A stretch of 60,445 nucleotides of DNA from Polaribacter sp. (GTDB lineage Bacteria; Bacteroidota; Bacteroidia; Flavobacteriales; Flavobacteriaceae), in NCBI GenBank assembly GCA_028336245.1, contig JAOKTT010000007.1, forward strand, positions 1 through 60,445. The letters are read 5' to 3'. Within the stretch, counting starts at the first letter, position 1. Each line of letters opens with the position of its first letter. The position numbers and the translations under genes were made by a program. The notes beneath the pieces were generated by a model. The model was not told the origin of the DNA. It did not search any database and worked only from the letters and a program-made list of their open reading frames with translations. Below are positions 9,476 to 18,859 of this stretch, piece after piece.

Positions 9476-10780
9476 TTATTTTCTCCAGATTTTTATTTTA
9501 TGACCCCAAACAGCAAACATTAGAATGATCACATAACAAGGTATTAAAATCCAATAACTATCTGTAGAAGCGATTGCCAATGCATCTATTTCTTGGGCTC
9601 CGTTGGTAATTAATTCTTGTTTAGTGGCATCTACAATTCTACCATATAACGGTGGAATAATTGCTCCACCAGAAATAGCCATGATTAAAAGTGCCGATCC
9701 TGTCTTTGTAAACTTTCCTAAACCCTCTAATGTCAAAGGCCAAATTGCAGGCCAAACTAAAGCATTTGCAATTCCCAAAGCCGCCACAAATAATATAGAA
9801 ACAAACCCTGTTGTATTTAAAATACAAAAACTAAAAACAATTCCTAAAAGAGCACTTGCTATTAAAGCAGTTTTTTGTGTTAGATATTTAGGGATTAAAA
9901 ATACACCCATAGCATAGGTTGCAACCATAGCCAATAATGTATAGGTAGTAAAATATTTTGCTTCTTCACCTGTAAATCCAAGTGATATTCCATACGCAAT
10001 AATAGTGTCTCCAGCAATTACCTCCGCCCCAACATACACGAATAAGGCTAAAACTCCCAACCATAAATTTGGAAATTGAAAAACACTGGTTTTAGCTGTT
10101 TTGCCTTCTTCTATTATTTCTATTTCGGAAGCTTCTACTTGTGGTAAGGGTGCTTTTCTTATGAGAACACCTAATATAAAGAGTACAAGTGCCATAATAA
10201 GATACGGCATAAAAACGCTATCTGCCATAGCATCTAATAAAGTGTTTTTTTCTTCTAAAGTAGCGCCACTTAATTTTTCTTTGGTTTCATCTATTCCAGT
10301 TAATAAAAGAGCTCCAAAGATTAGAGAACCTAAAGCACCAGCGGTTTTATTCGCAATTCCCATAATTGCAATACGTTTAGCACCACTTTCAAGAGGTCCT
10401 AAAATAGTAATGTATGGGTTTGCAGCTGTTTGTAAAATAGTCATTCCAACGCCTTGAATAAAAATACCTGTTAGGAAAACCCAATAGGTTCTTGCCTCTG
10501 CAGCAGGAATAAAAATCAATGCTCCAATCCCCATAATTATTAATCCTAAAGACATGCCTTTTTTGTAGCCAATTTTATTTAAAATATAAGAAGCAGGAAG
10601 TGCCATGAGTACAAATGAAATATAGGAGGCAGAGGCTACCAAATAAGATTGTGCGTCCGTAAGTTCATTTATGGTTTTCATAAACGGAATTAACGCTCCA
10701 TTTATCCAGGTAACAAATCCGAAAATGAAAAATAAACTTGCAATAATTACAATTGCCGTGGTATTCTTTTTTTGCTGCAT
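9476..10780 (-). CDS. Sugar MFS transporter (FucP/GluP-like, FHS family)
   Basis: 434 residues with 12 predicted membrane segments. The N-terminus FFIFGFVTWINGALIPFMK is the signature of the fucose-glucose/galactose-hexose proton symporter family, and the YILNKIGYKKGM loop after segment 2 is the MFS motif A region. NPYITILGP at about residue 120 is also typical of FucP-like proteins. It likely imports a hexose or deoxyhexose with protons across the inner membrane; the sugar cannot be read from the sequence. No sugar catabolic gene is adjacent; it has its own promoter box after thrC. Confidence 0.9.
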   Translation of the reverse strand: MQQKKNTTAIVIIASLFFIFGFVTWINGALIPFMKTINELTDAQSYLVASASYISFVLMALPASYILNKIGYKKGMSLGLIIMGIGALIFIPAAEARTYWVFLTGIFIQGVGMTILQTAANPYITILGPLESGAKRIAIMGIANKTAGALGSLIFGALLLTGIDETKEKLSGATLEEKNTLLDAMADSVFMPYLIMALVLFILGVLIRKAPLPQVEASEIEIIEEGKTAKTSVFQFPNLWLGVLALFVYVGAEVIAGDTIIAYGISLGFTGEEAKYFTTYTLLAMVATYAMGVFLIPKYLTQKTALIASALLGIVFSFCILNTTGFVSILFVAALGIANALVWPAIWPLTLEGLGKFTKTGSALLIMAISGGAIIPPLYGRIVDATKQELITNGAQEIDALAIASTDSYWILIPCYVIILMFAVWGHKIKIWRK

Positions 10781-10855
10781 TGTGTATGTTTTATATTATG
10801 CTGCTAAAACTACATTGTTTATTCTGTTTAAAAAAAAAGTTTTTAAAATTAGTTA

Positions 10856-10863
10856 CAAAAATA
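10856..10863 (-). promoter_or_regulatory. Putative -7 promoter box (TATTTTTG) of the sugar transporter
   Basis: The minus strand reads TATTTTTG, a TAnnTTTG match, 76 bases before the transporter ATG and just after the thrC stop. It suggests the transporter is transcribed apart from the thr operon. Confidence 0.45.
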
Positions 10864-10875
10864 GTAATCGTTGTT

Positions 10876-12159
10876 TTATTTCAGTAACAAAGACTTTAAG
10901 CCCGCATAGTCAGCAATCTGAAGTGCAACCTTTTTATTGTTGATTACTTTTTGAATCTGTTCAGGAATTTTAACTTGAATAGGTAATGTTTTTTCAACAA
11001 CATCTAAAAATTTCACAGGGTGTGCCGTTTCTAGAAAAACGCCGTATTCGTTTTCTTTCAAGCCGTATTTTTTCAATCCTAAATACCCAACTGCGCCGTG
11101 AGGCTCTGCAACATACCCCGTATTCGTGTAAATTTCTTTCATGGTTGCTTTCGTTTCAGTGTCAGAGAAACTATAAGATGAAAAAGTACGTTTAAGAAGT
11201 TCCAGATTGTTGTTAAACAGTTCTTGAATTCTTATAAAGTTACTGGGGTTTCCAACATCCATTGCATTAGAAATGGTTGCTTTAGAGGGTTTAGGATTGT
11301 AAACACCATCTACTAAGTAATTAGGAACGGTATCATTTACATTTGTAGCGGCAATAAAATGTTCAATTGGTAAACCTAATTTTTGTGCCATAATTCCGGC
11401 GCAAATATTTCCAAAATTTCCACTTGGTACTGAGAAAACAAGCTTTTTATTTTCTTTTTTTAGTTTTTTGTAGGCAAAGAAAAAATAAAACATTTGTGGC
11501 AACCACCGTGCAACATTGATAGAGTTAGCCGAAGTTAACTTCTTGGTAATATTGGTGTCTAAAAATGCCGTTTTCACCATTTCTTGGCAGTCATCAAAAA
11601 CACCATCTACTTCCAAGGCAGTTATATTTTGTCCCAAGGTAGTCAGTTGTTTTTCTTGCACATCACTTACTTTTCCTGAAGGATATAAGATCACAACATT
11701 TACTCCTTTTGCTCCTAAGAAACCATTGGCCACTGCGCCACCTGTGTCTCCGGAAGTAGCCACTAAAACGGTGATTTCTTCTTGATTTCCTTGGTTAAAA
11801 TATTCTAAGCATTGTGCCATGAATTTAGCACCAACATCTTTAAAAGCCATAGTTGGTCCATGGAAAAGTTCTAAAGAGGCAATATTATCGTCTATTTTTA
11901 CCAAAGGAAAATCGAAAGAAATAGTTGCTGCAATAATCTCTTTTAATTTTTTAGTAGGAATTTCATCGCCTACAAATTGTTTAATTACTTCGTAGGCAAT
12001 TTCGTGATTGGTATAGTCCGCAATATTTTCAATAAAATTTTTAGACAGAGGTGTTATTTTTTCTGGAAAATAAACGCCTCTGTCTTTTGCAAGACCCTGT
12101 ACAACAGCTTTTTTAAAAGTTGTATTTGGAGATGTATGATGCAGACTGTAATAGTTCAT
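10876..12159 (-). CDS. thrC: Threonine synthase
   Basis: 427 residues, PLP-dependent (fold type II), converts O-phospho-L-homoserine to threonine in the cytoplasm. The N-terminus MNYYSLHHTSPNTTF and GLAKDRGVYFPE are typical of the E. coli-type enzyme. The PLP lysine is K107 in FHGPTMAFKDVG. The phosphate-binding block LVATSGDTGGAVANGF and the later VPSGNFGNICAG are intact. Length matches E. coli ThrC (428). It is the last gene of a minus-strand thrA-thrB-thrC operon, 68 bases after thrB, so its expression should follow the Thr-rich leader upstream of thrA. Confidence 0.97.
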   Translation of the reverse strand: MNYYSLHHTSPNTTFKKAVVQGLAKDRGVYFPEKITPLSKNFIENIADYTNHEIAYEVIKQFVGDEIPTKKLKEIIAATISFDFPLVKIDDNIASLELFHGPTMAFKDVGAKFMAQCLEYFNQGNQEEITVLVATSGDTGGAVANGFLGAKGVNVVILYPSGKVSDVQEKQLTTLGQNITALEVDGVFDDCQEMVKTAFLDTNITKKLTSANSINVARWLPQMFYFFFAYKKLKKENKKLVFSVPSGNFGNICAGIMAQKLGLPIEHFIAATNVNDTVPNYLVDGVYNPKPSKATISNAMDVGNPSNFIRIQELFNNNLELLKRTFSSYSFSDTETKATMKEIYTNTGYVAEPHGAVGYLGLKKYGLKENEYGVFLETAHPVKFLDVVEKTLPIQVKIPEQIQKVINNKKVALQIADYAGLKSLLLK

Positions 12160-12227
12160 TTTTTAGGCTTTTTTTTAGACTTTTGAGTTGTCGTGAAGAC
12201 GCTTAACTACACACTTAAAAATAGTAG

Positions 12228-13151
12228 TTATTTTATAATTTTGATTCCTTCCTGGTTTACTTTTGAAAGAAACAGTTCAAAATCAATTCCTGTATTTTTA
12301 TAAGTTTCTTCAATACTATGGTACACGGCTGTAGCAATTTTATCCCCTTTACAAAACGCAAAAATTGTTGGTCCAGAACCACTTATTCCAGCACCCAACG
12401 CACCTGATTGTAGCGCGCTATTTTTAACGGCATCAAAATATGGGATTAAATATTTACGCGCAGGTTCTGCAACAATATCTACTAGGGAATTGCTAATTAG
12501 ATCATAATTGTCAGTATACAGTCCGCTTACCAAACCACCGAGGTTTGCCCACTGTGTAACGGCGTCTTTCAGCGGAATTACTGCGGGTAAAACTTCTCTA
12601 GCTTCTTTTGTTTTTATTTGTATTTGAGGATGAATTGCAACGACTCTCAATTCAGAGGGAACTGGTAATTTTATAATTTCTAACGGCTCGTAGCTTCTTA
12701 CTAAAATAAAACCTCCATAAATGGCAGCAGCAACATTGTCTGCGATTTCTGTACCGCAAGCAACTTTTTCCCCAAACATAGCAAACTTTGTCAATTCTAA
12801 TTCAGAGTACACAGCACCTAATAGCTGATTAGTACCAAAAGCAGCTCCTGCAGCACTGGCAGCGGAACTTCCTAGGCCGCTTCCTGGAGAAAACCCTTTG
12901 TGTATGGTGAGTGCTACTCCAAAATCCGCACTGGCATCATTTAATATTTTTTTAACCACAGCACTTGCGGCATTTTCATCTACATTGTATGTGAGCTCAG
13001 CACCTGTAATTTCAGTAATCTTAACGCCTTTTTCAGTTGTTTTTGTAAACGTCATTTCATCTCCAACAGCATCAACTGCAAAACCAAGAGAATCAAAGCC
13101 ACAAGAAACATTTGCAACTGTTGCCGGAGCGAATATTTTTAAATAATCCAT
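12228..13151 (-). CDS. thrB: Homoserine kinase
   Basis: GHMP-superfamily kinase that phosphorylates L-homoserine with ATP. The ATP-binding motif is SPGSGLGSSAASAAGAAF, the N-terminal motif IFAPATVANVSCGFDSLG is diagnostic of ThrB, and GAGISGSGPTIFAF is the C-terminal GHMP motif. I chose the ATG at 13149-13151 (MDYLKIF, 307 residues) because homologues begin about there and it follows an A-rich stretch; an ATG at 13166 would add five residues. The region just upstream contains the short repeated string GAACAATGAACA. Middle gene of the thr operon. Confidence 0.95.
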   Translation of the reverse strand: MDYLKIFAPATVANVSCGFDSLGFAVDAVGDEMTFTKTTEKGVKITEITGAELTYNVDENAASAVVKKILNDASADFGVALTIHKGFSPGSGLGSSAASAAGAAFGTNQLLGAVYSELELTKFAMFGEKVACGTEIADNVAAAIYGGFILVRSYEPLEIIKLPVPSELRVVAIHPQIQIKTKEAREVLPAVIPLKDAVTQWANLGGLVSGLYTDNYDLISNSLVDIVAEPARKYLIPYFDAVKNSALQSGALGAGISGSGPTIFAFCKGDKIATAVYHSIEETYKNTGIDFELFLSKVNQEGIKIIK

Positions 13152-13212
13152 TTTTTTAGTGTTCATTGTTCATTGTTCAGTTTGCAGGTGATTGCTTATG
13201 ACGGTTGAAGCC

Positions 13213-15651
13213 TTATTTATTCGCAATTCTAATGACATCTGCAAAAATACCAGAAGCAGTTACATCTGCACCTGCACCCGCACCTTTTATGATTAAAGGA
13301 TTTTCTGGATATCTGTCGGTGAAAAATAAGACAATATTATCACTTCCTTCTAAATTATAAAAAGGATGTGTTGAGGCGATGTGCTGCAAACCAACATTCG
13401 CTTTTCCATCAATAAATTCTGCCACATATTTTAAGCGGCATTTTTTGTCATTGGCAGCATTGTATATCTTTTGGAAATGACTTTCATTATTAGTCAACGA
13501 AGTATAAAACTCCTCATTATTTGAACTGCTTAGACTGTCTTTGGGTAAAAAAGAGTTGTTCGAAATATCTTCTAATTCTAATTGATATCCGCTTTCACGA
13601 GCTAAAATTAAAATTTTTCTAGCAACATCAACTCCACTTAAATCAATTTTAGGATCTGGTTCTGTATAGCCCTCTTTTTGAGCCGCTGCGACCACATCGT
13701 GAAAGGTAGTATTTTCATTAAAATTATTAAAAACAAAGTTTAAGCTTCCAGATAATACGGCTTGAATTTTATGAACTCGGTCACCGGAGTTAATTAAATT
13801 TTTAAGAGTATCTATAATCGGTAATCCTGCACCAACATTTGTTTCAAATAGGAAGGAAGCATTGTATTTTCTAGAAACTTCTTTCAAGTTCTTATAATTA
13901 TCAAAACTAGAAGCACAGGCAATTTTATTACAGGTAACTACAGAAATACTCTCACGAAGGTATTTTTCATAGACTTCAGAGACCTGTTGGTTTGCCGTAT
14001 TATCAATAAAAACACTATTTCTATTATTTGCTTCTTTTACTTTTTCACGAAAGAGATCTAAGTTAGTAGGAACACCATTCTCTAAATTTTCTTTCCAGCT
14101 TGTAAGATCGATGCCAGAATTATTAAAATACATTTTTCGGGAATTTGAAATCCCAATGACACGTATGTTTAACTTTAACTTTTCTTTTAAAAATTTACTT
14201 TGTTGTTGTAGCTGCGCTAAAAACCGTTCGCCTACATTTCCAACACCCGTTATAAAAAGGTTTAGCTGTTTTGTTTTTTCTTCAAAAAACTGTTCATGTA
14301 GAATGTTTAAAGCTTTTTTTGCATTCTCTTTATTGATGACAGCAGAAATATTTTTTTCTGAGGAACCTTGAGCGATTGCTCTAATGTTTACGTTGTTCCT
14401 TCCTAACGCACTAAACATTTGTCCACTTAAGCCCTGGTGGTTTTTCATGCTTTCTCCAACAACAGCAATGATGGCTAGATTACTTTCGATAATAATTGGC
14501 TTTATTTTTTTTCTTTCTATTGCGGTACTAAAAGTTTCATCTAACAGTTCTTTTGCTTTTGAAGCATCATTTTCATAGACACCTACACAAATGGAGTGCT
14601 CAGAAGATGCCTGTGTGATAAAAACAACATTAATTTTTTGTTGTGATAATGTTTCAAATAATCGTTTAGAAAACCCTGGAATCCCAATCATTCCTCCACC
14701 TTCGAGTGTAATTAAGCTAATGTCCTCAATATGTGAAATTCCTTTCACCTCATTATTGTTTTTAGGGTGCTTACAAATGAGTGTTCCAATACTTTTGGGA
14801 CTAAACGTGTTTTTAATTCTAATTGGAATTTCTTTTCTTAAAGCAGGTTGTATTGTTGGTGGATACAAAACCTTTGCTCCAAAATGAGACAACTCCATCG
14901 CTTCTTCATAGGAGATTTCTGAGATTGGATATGCCTCTTTCACAACGCTTGGGTTTGCAGTAAACATACCACTAACGTCGGTCCATATTTGCAGTTCTTC
15001 TGCGTTTAAAGCAGCTGCATAAATAGCGGCAGAAAAATCAGAACCCCCCCTCCCTAAGGTCGTGGTATCTCCAGAGATATTAGAAGAGATAAAGCCCCCT
15101 AAGACGATAACTTTATTTTGGTTTTCTTGAAAAAAAGCGCTGATATTTTCATTTGTAAGTTTAAAATTTACTTGCGCATTTAAATAGTCATCATTTGTAA
15201 GAATCAAATCTCTACTCTCTTTATGTGCAGCATCAAATAATTCCTTTGCTGCATTTGCTATTATAAAAGAAGAAAGTCGCTCGCCAAAACTACATACTTT
15301 AGCAAGAGTTTTGTCAGATAATTCTTGAAGTAGAAAGATTCCTTCATAAATAGAGCTCAAGCGATTAAATAAATAGGCAACCTCTTCTAAAACTTCCTTC
15401 TTATTCAGAACTATTAGGTCTTTTATAATTTGGTTGTGAAGTTCTTTAATGGTCTCTAAAATTGATTTCGAAGTTTTTATGTCTTCCAATGCACTATTTG
15501 CTGCGGCTAGAAGTTTGTCTGTAGTTTTACCAAATGCAGATACAAGGACTGCAATTTTATCTTTTTTAGATGCTTGTTCAACAATAGCTAATACCTTTTG
15601 TATGTTTTCTGAGTTTGCGACAGAGGAGCCGCCAAATTTTAATACTTTCAT
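13213..15651 (-). CDS. thrA: Bifunctional aspartokinase / homoserine dehydrogenase
   Basis: 812 residues, close to E. coli ThrA (820). The N-terminal aspartokinase starts with KVLKFGGSSVANSENI and has GRGGSDFSA at about 200 and the WTDVSGMFTANP block. Two ACT domains follow (about 310-455), the usual site of threonine feedback inhibition. The C-terminal homoserine dehydrogenase starts at about 463 with the NAD(P) motif ITGVGNVGERFL and contains EPDPKIDLSGVDVARK, which holds catalytic Asp/Lys residues. It catalyses the first and third steps of the aspartate pathway. It is first in the thr operon, about 100 bases downstream of a Thr-rich leader ORF, suggesting attenuation by charged tRNA-Thr in addition to feedback control. 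Confidence 0.97.
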   Translation of the reverse strand: MKVLKFGGSSVANSENIQKVLAIVEQASKKDKIAVLVSAFGKTTDKLLAAANSALEDIKTSKSILETIKELHNQIIKDLIVLNKKEVLEEVAYLFNRLSSIYEGIFLLQELSDKTLAKVCSFGERLSSFIIANAAKELFDAAHKESRDLILTNDDYLNAQVNFKLTNENISAFFQENQNKVIVLGGFISSNISGDTTTLGRGGSDFSAAIYAAALNAEELQIWTDVSGMFTANPSVVKEAYPISEISYEEAMELSHFGAKVLYPPTIQPALRKEIPIRIKNTFSPKSIGTLICKHPKNNNEVKGISHIEDISLITLEGGGMIGIPGFSKRLFETLSQQKINVVFITQASSEHSICVGVYENDASKAKELLDETFSTAIERKKIKPIIIESNLAIIAVVGESMKNHQGLSGQMFSALGRNNVNIRAIAQGSSEKNISAVINKENAKKALNILHEQFFEEKTKQLNLFITGVGNVGERFLAQLQQQSKFLKEKLKLNIRVIGISNSRKMYFNNSGIDLTSWKENLENGVPTNLDLFREKVKEANNRNSVFIDNTANQQVSEVYEKYLRESISVVTCNKIACASSFDNYKNLKEVSRKYNASFLFETNVGAGLPIIDTLKNLINSGDRVHKIQAVLSGSLNFVFNNFNENTTFHDVVAAAQKEGYTEPDPKIDLSGVDVARKILILARESGYQLELEDISNNSFLPKDSLSSSNNEEFYTSLTNNESHFQKIYNAANDKKCRLKYVAEFIDGKANVGLQHIASTHPFYNLEGSDNIVLFFTDRYPENPLIIKGAGAGADVTASGIFADVIRIANK

Positions 15652-15693
15652 TGGTACTGGATAATTAATGTAACTTATTTTATATTGAATTTA

Positions 15694-15711
15694 TTTCGAA
15701 CTGCTTCGAAA
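15694..15711 (-). promoter_or_regulatory. Hairpin in the thr leader transcript
   Basis: On the minus strand TTTCGAA and TTCGAAA form a 7-bp stem around a GCAG loop, between the leader peptide stop and thrA. No T-run follows, so it is not a typical intrinsic terminator; it may be one arm of an alternative fold or a Rho-linked site. Confidence 0.4.
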
Positions 15712-15749
15712 CGTTATTTGACCTCAGTTGATATGAATATATAGAACCC

Positions 15750-15794
15750 CTAAAGGGTCGTTATTGTAGAAGATGTGCGCGTATTCTTAGCCAT
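15750..15794 (-). CDS. thrL: Putative threonine operon leader peptide
   Basis: Short minus-strand ORF coding MAKNTRTSSTITTL followed by TAG. Five of 14 codons are Thr (ACG, ACA, ACA, ACG, ACC) plus one Ile, grouped towards the end, as in the E. coli thr leader, which has the same ITT-type clusters. It lies 98 bases upstream of thrA and about 60 bases after a TAnnTTTG box. The TAG stop sits inside a small ACCC/GGGT hairpin. The frame is open further upstream (with a GTG at 15854-15852), but the ATG is the best start. Function inferred: the ribosome stalls on Thr codons when charged tRNA-Thr is scarce and changes the downstream fold. Confidence 0.72.
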   Translation of the reverse strand: MAKNTRTSSTITTL

Positions 15795-15858
15795 AGAAAT
15801 ACCAACTACAGAGATGGTTTGAATGTTTTTTATGTTGAATATTAAGTTATGCACAAAG

Positions 15859-15866
15859 CAAAAGTA
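15859..15866 (-). promoter_or_regulatory. Putative -7 promoter box (TACTTTTG) of the thr operon
   Basis: TACTTTTG on the minus strand matches TAnnTTTG. It predicts a transcript start near 15855, giving a leader of about 200 bases before thrA that contains the Thr-rich peptide. No good -33 box is seen. Together with the leader it accounts for the 319-base gap between thrA and the next gene. Confidence 0.5.
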
Positions 15867-15970
15867 TTCTTTATATTTAATTAGCACTTATAGAATGTAA
15901 ATTATTTTAGTAAATAAGAGCATTAATACGATTTTGATAAAATCAGGAGGTTAAAATTGAAAATTTAAAG

Positions 15971-17530
15971 CTACTTGGCAAATAGATTTGCTTTTTCTCT
16001 AATGATTTCGGCAATGGGTTTGTTTTGAATTTTGCTTTCTAACCAAGATAAAATATCTAAATATAAGAAGGCTCTTTTTTCATACGGATGGTTTTCGAAC
16101 TTTTTTAATTTGGTATGAATTTTCTTGAATTCATTTTTAATTTCATGCGGAAATACATCACTTAAATCCCGAATAGAGGTAAGGAATACCTTCTGGACTT
16201 CTTGTAAATTCTCCATTTTTAGTAAAAATTTATAGGTGTCTATAAACTGTCTTTCAAGGTCATAATCTAAACCGCATTCGTAATGTGCTATCAAGTTTAA
16301 GATGCGTGCAAAGCATTGTAAATCCTCTGCTGAGCTTAAGTTTTTGGAGCGAATTATTTTTTGTAAGTAGGCAATGCAGCGTCTGTTTTCGCCCATACCG
16401 AAGTACAAGCACGCAATCTTATAATTTAATAAAACAATATAATGGTTGTCTAATCTATTTTGATATTTTTCAATTTTAGCATTTATTACAGCCACTAAGT
16501 ATTCTCCATTTTTAAAAGATCCTTCTAAAAAGTGCAAGTGCAATTTATTAGAATACAAATACATGAAAATTAACAATTCTGTATTGGTATTTAATGGAAT
16601 TTCTTTGTTCTCAATCTCGGTTTCAAAAGCTTCTAATTCTTTTTTAAAAGTCGATGTTTTTTTTACTAAAAAAGAAGCCTCTAGCAAGTAGTTTTTTGAT
16701 TTTAAATAAAAAACGGGATGCAAGTGAATGAGCTTAGAACTGTTGAATAAATCAACACATTTTCGTGCGTATTTATAACTTAATAAAAAATCTTGAACTA
16801 AAAAACTATGCCACAAATGCGCTTTGTATAACCATAATTTTTCTCTGAAACCTAGAGAATGATAGTCATACTTTGGCATTTTTTTGTTAAAATAAACTTC
16901 AATAAATGCAACTTCTTTTTCATTTTTTACATAGCCATTTTGTAAAAGGTGGCTATACAGTTGTAAAGATAAATTGGAGAGTTTGCTGGCAATTACATTT
17001 TGCTGGCTTAACTCTTTTGCCTGCACAGAGAGTTGATCTGCTCTGTTACTTAAACTTCTGGTGATATATTGGGTTTCGATAACTTTTTCAAGCTCTACAA
17101 TTTCATAAGCAATGTTTTTTTCTTCATTATCCAACGCCATATTTTTGGCTTTTTCTAAGAGCTTTAAGCTCTGTTTATACAAACCTTTTTGATATAGAAC
17201 CGTTGCAAAATCTAACTGCTCTCTAATTTGAATTCTTACATTTTTATGTGCAGGATTCAAACGCAAACTAATTAATATTTGTTTGTATAAATGTGCTTTT
17301 AAATTAGAAAGCTGTTGCTTCGAAACAATACCACTTCCAATAATTACTTTTTCATCATATATTTTTAACTTTTCTAAAAATTTAAACAATGAGAAAAATT
17401 TAGCATCAATATTTCCACCTAATCTTCCAACATAAAGGTTAAATTGTCGCTTTTCGGACTTGGTTAGGGACTTAATTAGTACAAAAAGAGCATCATTTTG
17501 CTGATTGGCGGATGTAATGATTTTGCTCAT
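15971..17530 (-). CDS. Unknown helical-repeat (TPR-like) protein
   Basis: 519 residues, not recognised by name. It has no signal peptide or membrane segment and is rich in Leu, Lys, Glu and Tyr, with repeated helix pairs (for instance YQKGLYKQSLKLLEKAKNMA at about 113-132 and YKIACLYFGMGENRRCIAYL further on), which look like degenerate tetratricopeptide repeats. The N-terminal block LIKSLTKSEKRQFNLYVGR is seen in other Bacteroidota TPR-like proteins of unknown role. It is probably a cytoplasmic scaffold or interaction protein. It is divergent from leuA with a 132-base shared intergenic region that has an inverted repeat. No catalytic motif is visible. Confidence 0.75.
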   Translation of the reverse strand: MSKIITSANQQNDALFVLIKSLTKSEKRQFNLYVGRLGGNIDAKFFSLFKFLEKLKIYDEKVIIGSGIVSKQQLSNLKAHLYKQILISLRLNPAHKNVRIQIREQLDFATVLYQKGLYKQSLKLLEKAKNMALDNEEKNIAYEIVELEKVIETQYITRSLSNRADQLSVQAKELSQQNVIASKLSNLSLQLYSHLLQNGYVKNEKEVAFIEVYFNKKMPKYDYHSLGFREKLWLYKAHLWHSFLVQDFLLSYKYARKCVDLFNSSKLIHLHPVFYLKSKNYLLEASFLVKKTSTFKKELEAFETEIENKEIPLNTNTELLIFMYLYSNKLHLHFLEGSFKNGEYLVAVINAKIEKYQNRLDNHYIVLLNYKIACLYFGMGENRRCIAYLQKIIRSKNLSSAEDLQCFARILNLIAHYECGLDYDLERQFIDTYKFLLKMENLQEVQKVFLTSIRDLSDVFPHEIKNEFKKIHTKLKKFENHPYEKRAFLYLDILSWLESKIQNKPIAEIIREKANLFAK

Positions 17531-17562
17531 AAAATATTGATGGTCAGTTTTTTAGTTATGAT

Positions 17563-17581
17563 CGATTTCGTTTAGAAATCG
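17563..17581. repeat. Perfect inverted repeat between divergent genes
   Basis: CGATTTC-N5-GAAATCG, 7-bp arms, midway between the unknown gene and leuA and about 43 bases upstream of the leuA -7 box. Size and position suit a dimeric regulator operator, although a chance palindrome is possible. Confidence 0.4.
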
Positions 17582-17623
17582 TATGTTATTCTGTAGGGGG
17601 AAAATGAATAAGTAGGCAAGATA

Positions 17624-17631
17624 TATATTTG
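17624..17631 (+). promoter_or_regulatory. Putative -7 promoter box (TATATTTG) of leuA
   Basis: TATATTTG matches TAnnTTTG, 31 bases before the leuA ATG. There is no recognisable -33 box. Confidence 0.5.
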
Positions 17632-17662
17632 ATTTATAATAATTACAATCTTTTCAGAAATT

Positions 17663-18838
17663 ATGCAAGACAACCAAGTACAAATTTTCGACACAACACT
17701 TAGGGATGGTGAGCAAGTACCTGGTTGTAAATTAGATACATCGCAAAAACTTGTAATTGCTGAGCGTTTAGACTTATTGGGTGTAAATGTGATAGAAGCT
17801 GGTTTTCCAGTATCGAGTCCGGGAGACTTTACTTCTGTTTCTGAAATTTCAAAAATAGTTAAAAATGCAACGGTTTGTGGTTTAACAAGAGCTGTAGAGA
17901 ATGATATAAAAGTTGCAGCAGCAGCTTTAAAATACGCGAAGTTTCCTAGAATTCATACAGGAATTGGAACAAGCGATTCACACATAAAATTTAAATTCAA
18001 TTCCACGAGGGAGCAGGTAATCGAAAGAGCTATAAAGGCAGTTTCATATTCAAAGTCGTTTGTAGAGGACGTAGAGTTTTATGCAGAAGATGCAGGGAGA
18101 ACCGACAATGCATTTCTAGCCAAAGTTTGCGAAGCAGTTATAAAAGCGGGCGCAACGGTTCTTAACATACCGGATACTACAGGGTATTGTCTTCCAGAAG
18201 AATATGGTGCAAAAATAAAATATTTACGTGAAAACGTGAAGGGCATAGAAAAGGTAATACTTTCATGCCACTGTCATAACGATTTAGGAATGGCGACTGC
18301 AAATTCGATCGCAGGTGTAATCAATGGTGCGCGTCAAATTGAGTGCACTATTAACGGAATTGGAGAGCGGGCAGGAAATACAGCTTTAGAAGAAGTGGTA
18401 ATGGTGTTAAAACAACATCCATATCTAAACCTAAGTACAAGTGTGAATACAAAACTTTTATATGATACGAGTATTTTGGTGCGCGAAAGTATGGGGATGC
18501 CAGTGCAACCTAACAAGGCAATTGTGGGTGCGAATGCATTTGCGCATAGTTCTGGAATTCACCAAGATGGAGTGATAAAAAATAGAGAAACGTATGAAAT
18601 TATGGATCCTGAAGACGTTGGTGTTACAGAGAGTGCCATTGTTTTAACTGCAAGAAGTGGAAGAGCTGCCTTGGCATATAGAGCTAAGAAGATTGGGTAT
18701 GAATTAACGAAGGTTCAATTAGATATTGCTTACAACGCATTTTTAATTATAGCGGATAAGCAAAAAGAGGTAAGAGATGAGGGGATTCATGGAATCATGA
18801 AAGAAGTTGATAAAGTCTCTAAAATTGCAGTCACATAA
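17663..18838 (+). CDS. leuA: 2-Isopropylmalate synthase, short form without regulatory domain
   Basis: Condenses acetyl-CoA with 2-oxoisovalerate, the first leucine-specific step. 391 residues. The TIM barrel has the catalytic/metal motif [13 protein letters not shown] (9-21), [10 protein letters not shown], the [10 protein letters not shown] block and the metal-binding HCHNDLGMA at about 202. The following subdomain [10 protein letters not shown] and [12 protein letters not shown] is present. It stops there, so the C-terminal leucine-binding regulatory domain of about 120 residues found in 500-residue LeuA proteins is absent. Citramalate or homocitrate synthase are alternatives of similar length, but the motifs and the neighbouring leuB favour LeuA. 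First gene of the branched-chain cluster, 21 bases before leuB. Confidence 0.9.
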   Translation: MQDNQVQIFDTTLRDGEQVPGCKLDTSQKLVIAERLDLLGVNVIEAGFPVSSPGDFTSVSEISKIVKNATVCGLTRAVENDIKVAAAALKYAKFPRIHTGIGTSDSHIKFKFNSTREQVIERAIKAVSYSKSFVEDVEFYAEDAGRTDNAFLAKVCEAVIKAGATVLNIPDTTGYCLPEEYGAKIKYLRENVKGIEKVILSCHCHNDLGMATANSIAGVINGARQIECTINGIGERAGNTALEEVVMVLKQHPYLNLSTSVNTKLLYDTSILVRESMGMPVQPNKAIVGANAFAHSSGIHQDGVIKNRETYEIMDPEDVGVTESAIVLTARSGRAALAYRAKKIGYELTKVQLDIAYNAFLIIADKQKEVRDEGIHGIMKEVDKVSKIAVT

Positions 18839-18859
18839 GAACTTGATACAAGCATAAAA

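Noticed and set aside
17543..17600. Possible leu leader peptide before leuA (ATG in ATGATCGATTTCGTTTAG)
   Set aside because: Only five codons with no leucine; no terminator follows. The palindrome here fits an operator better.
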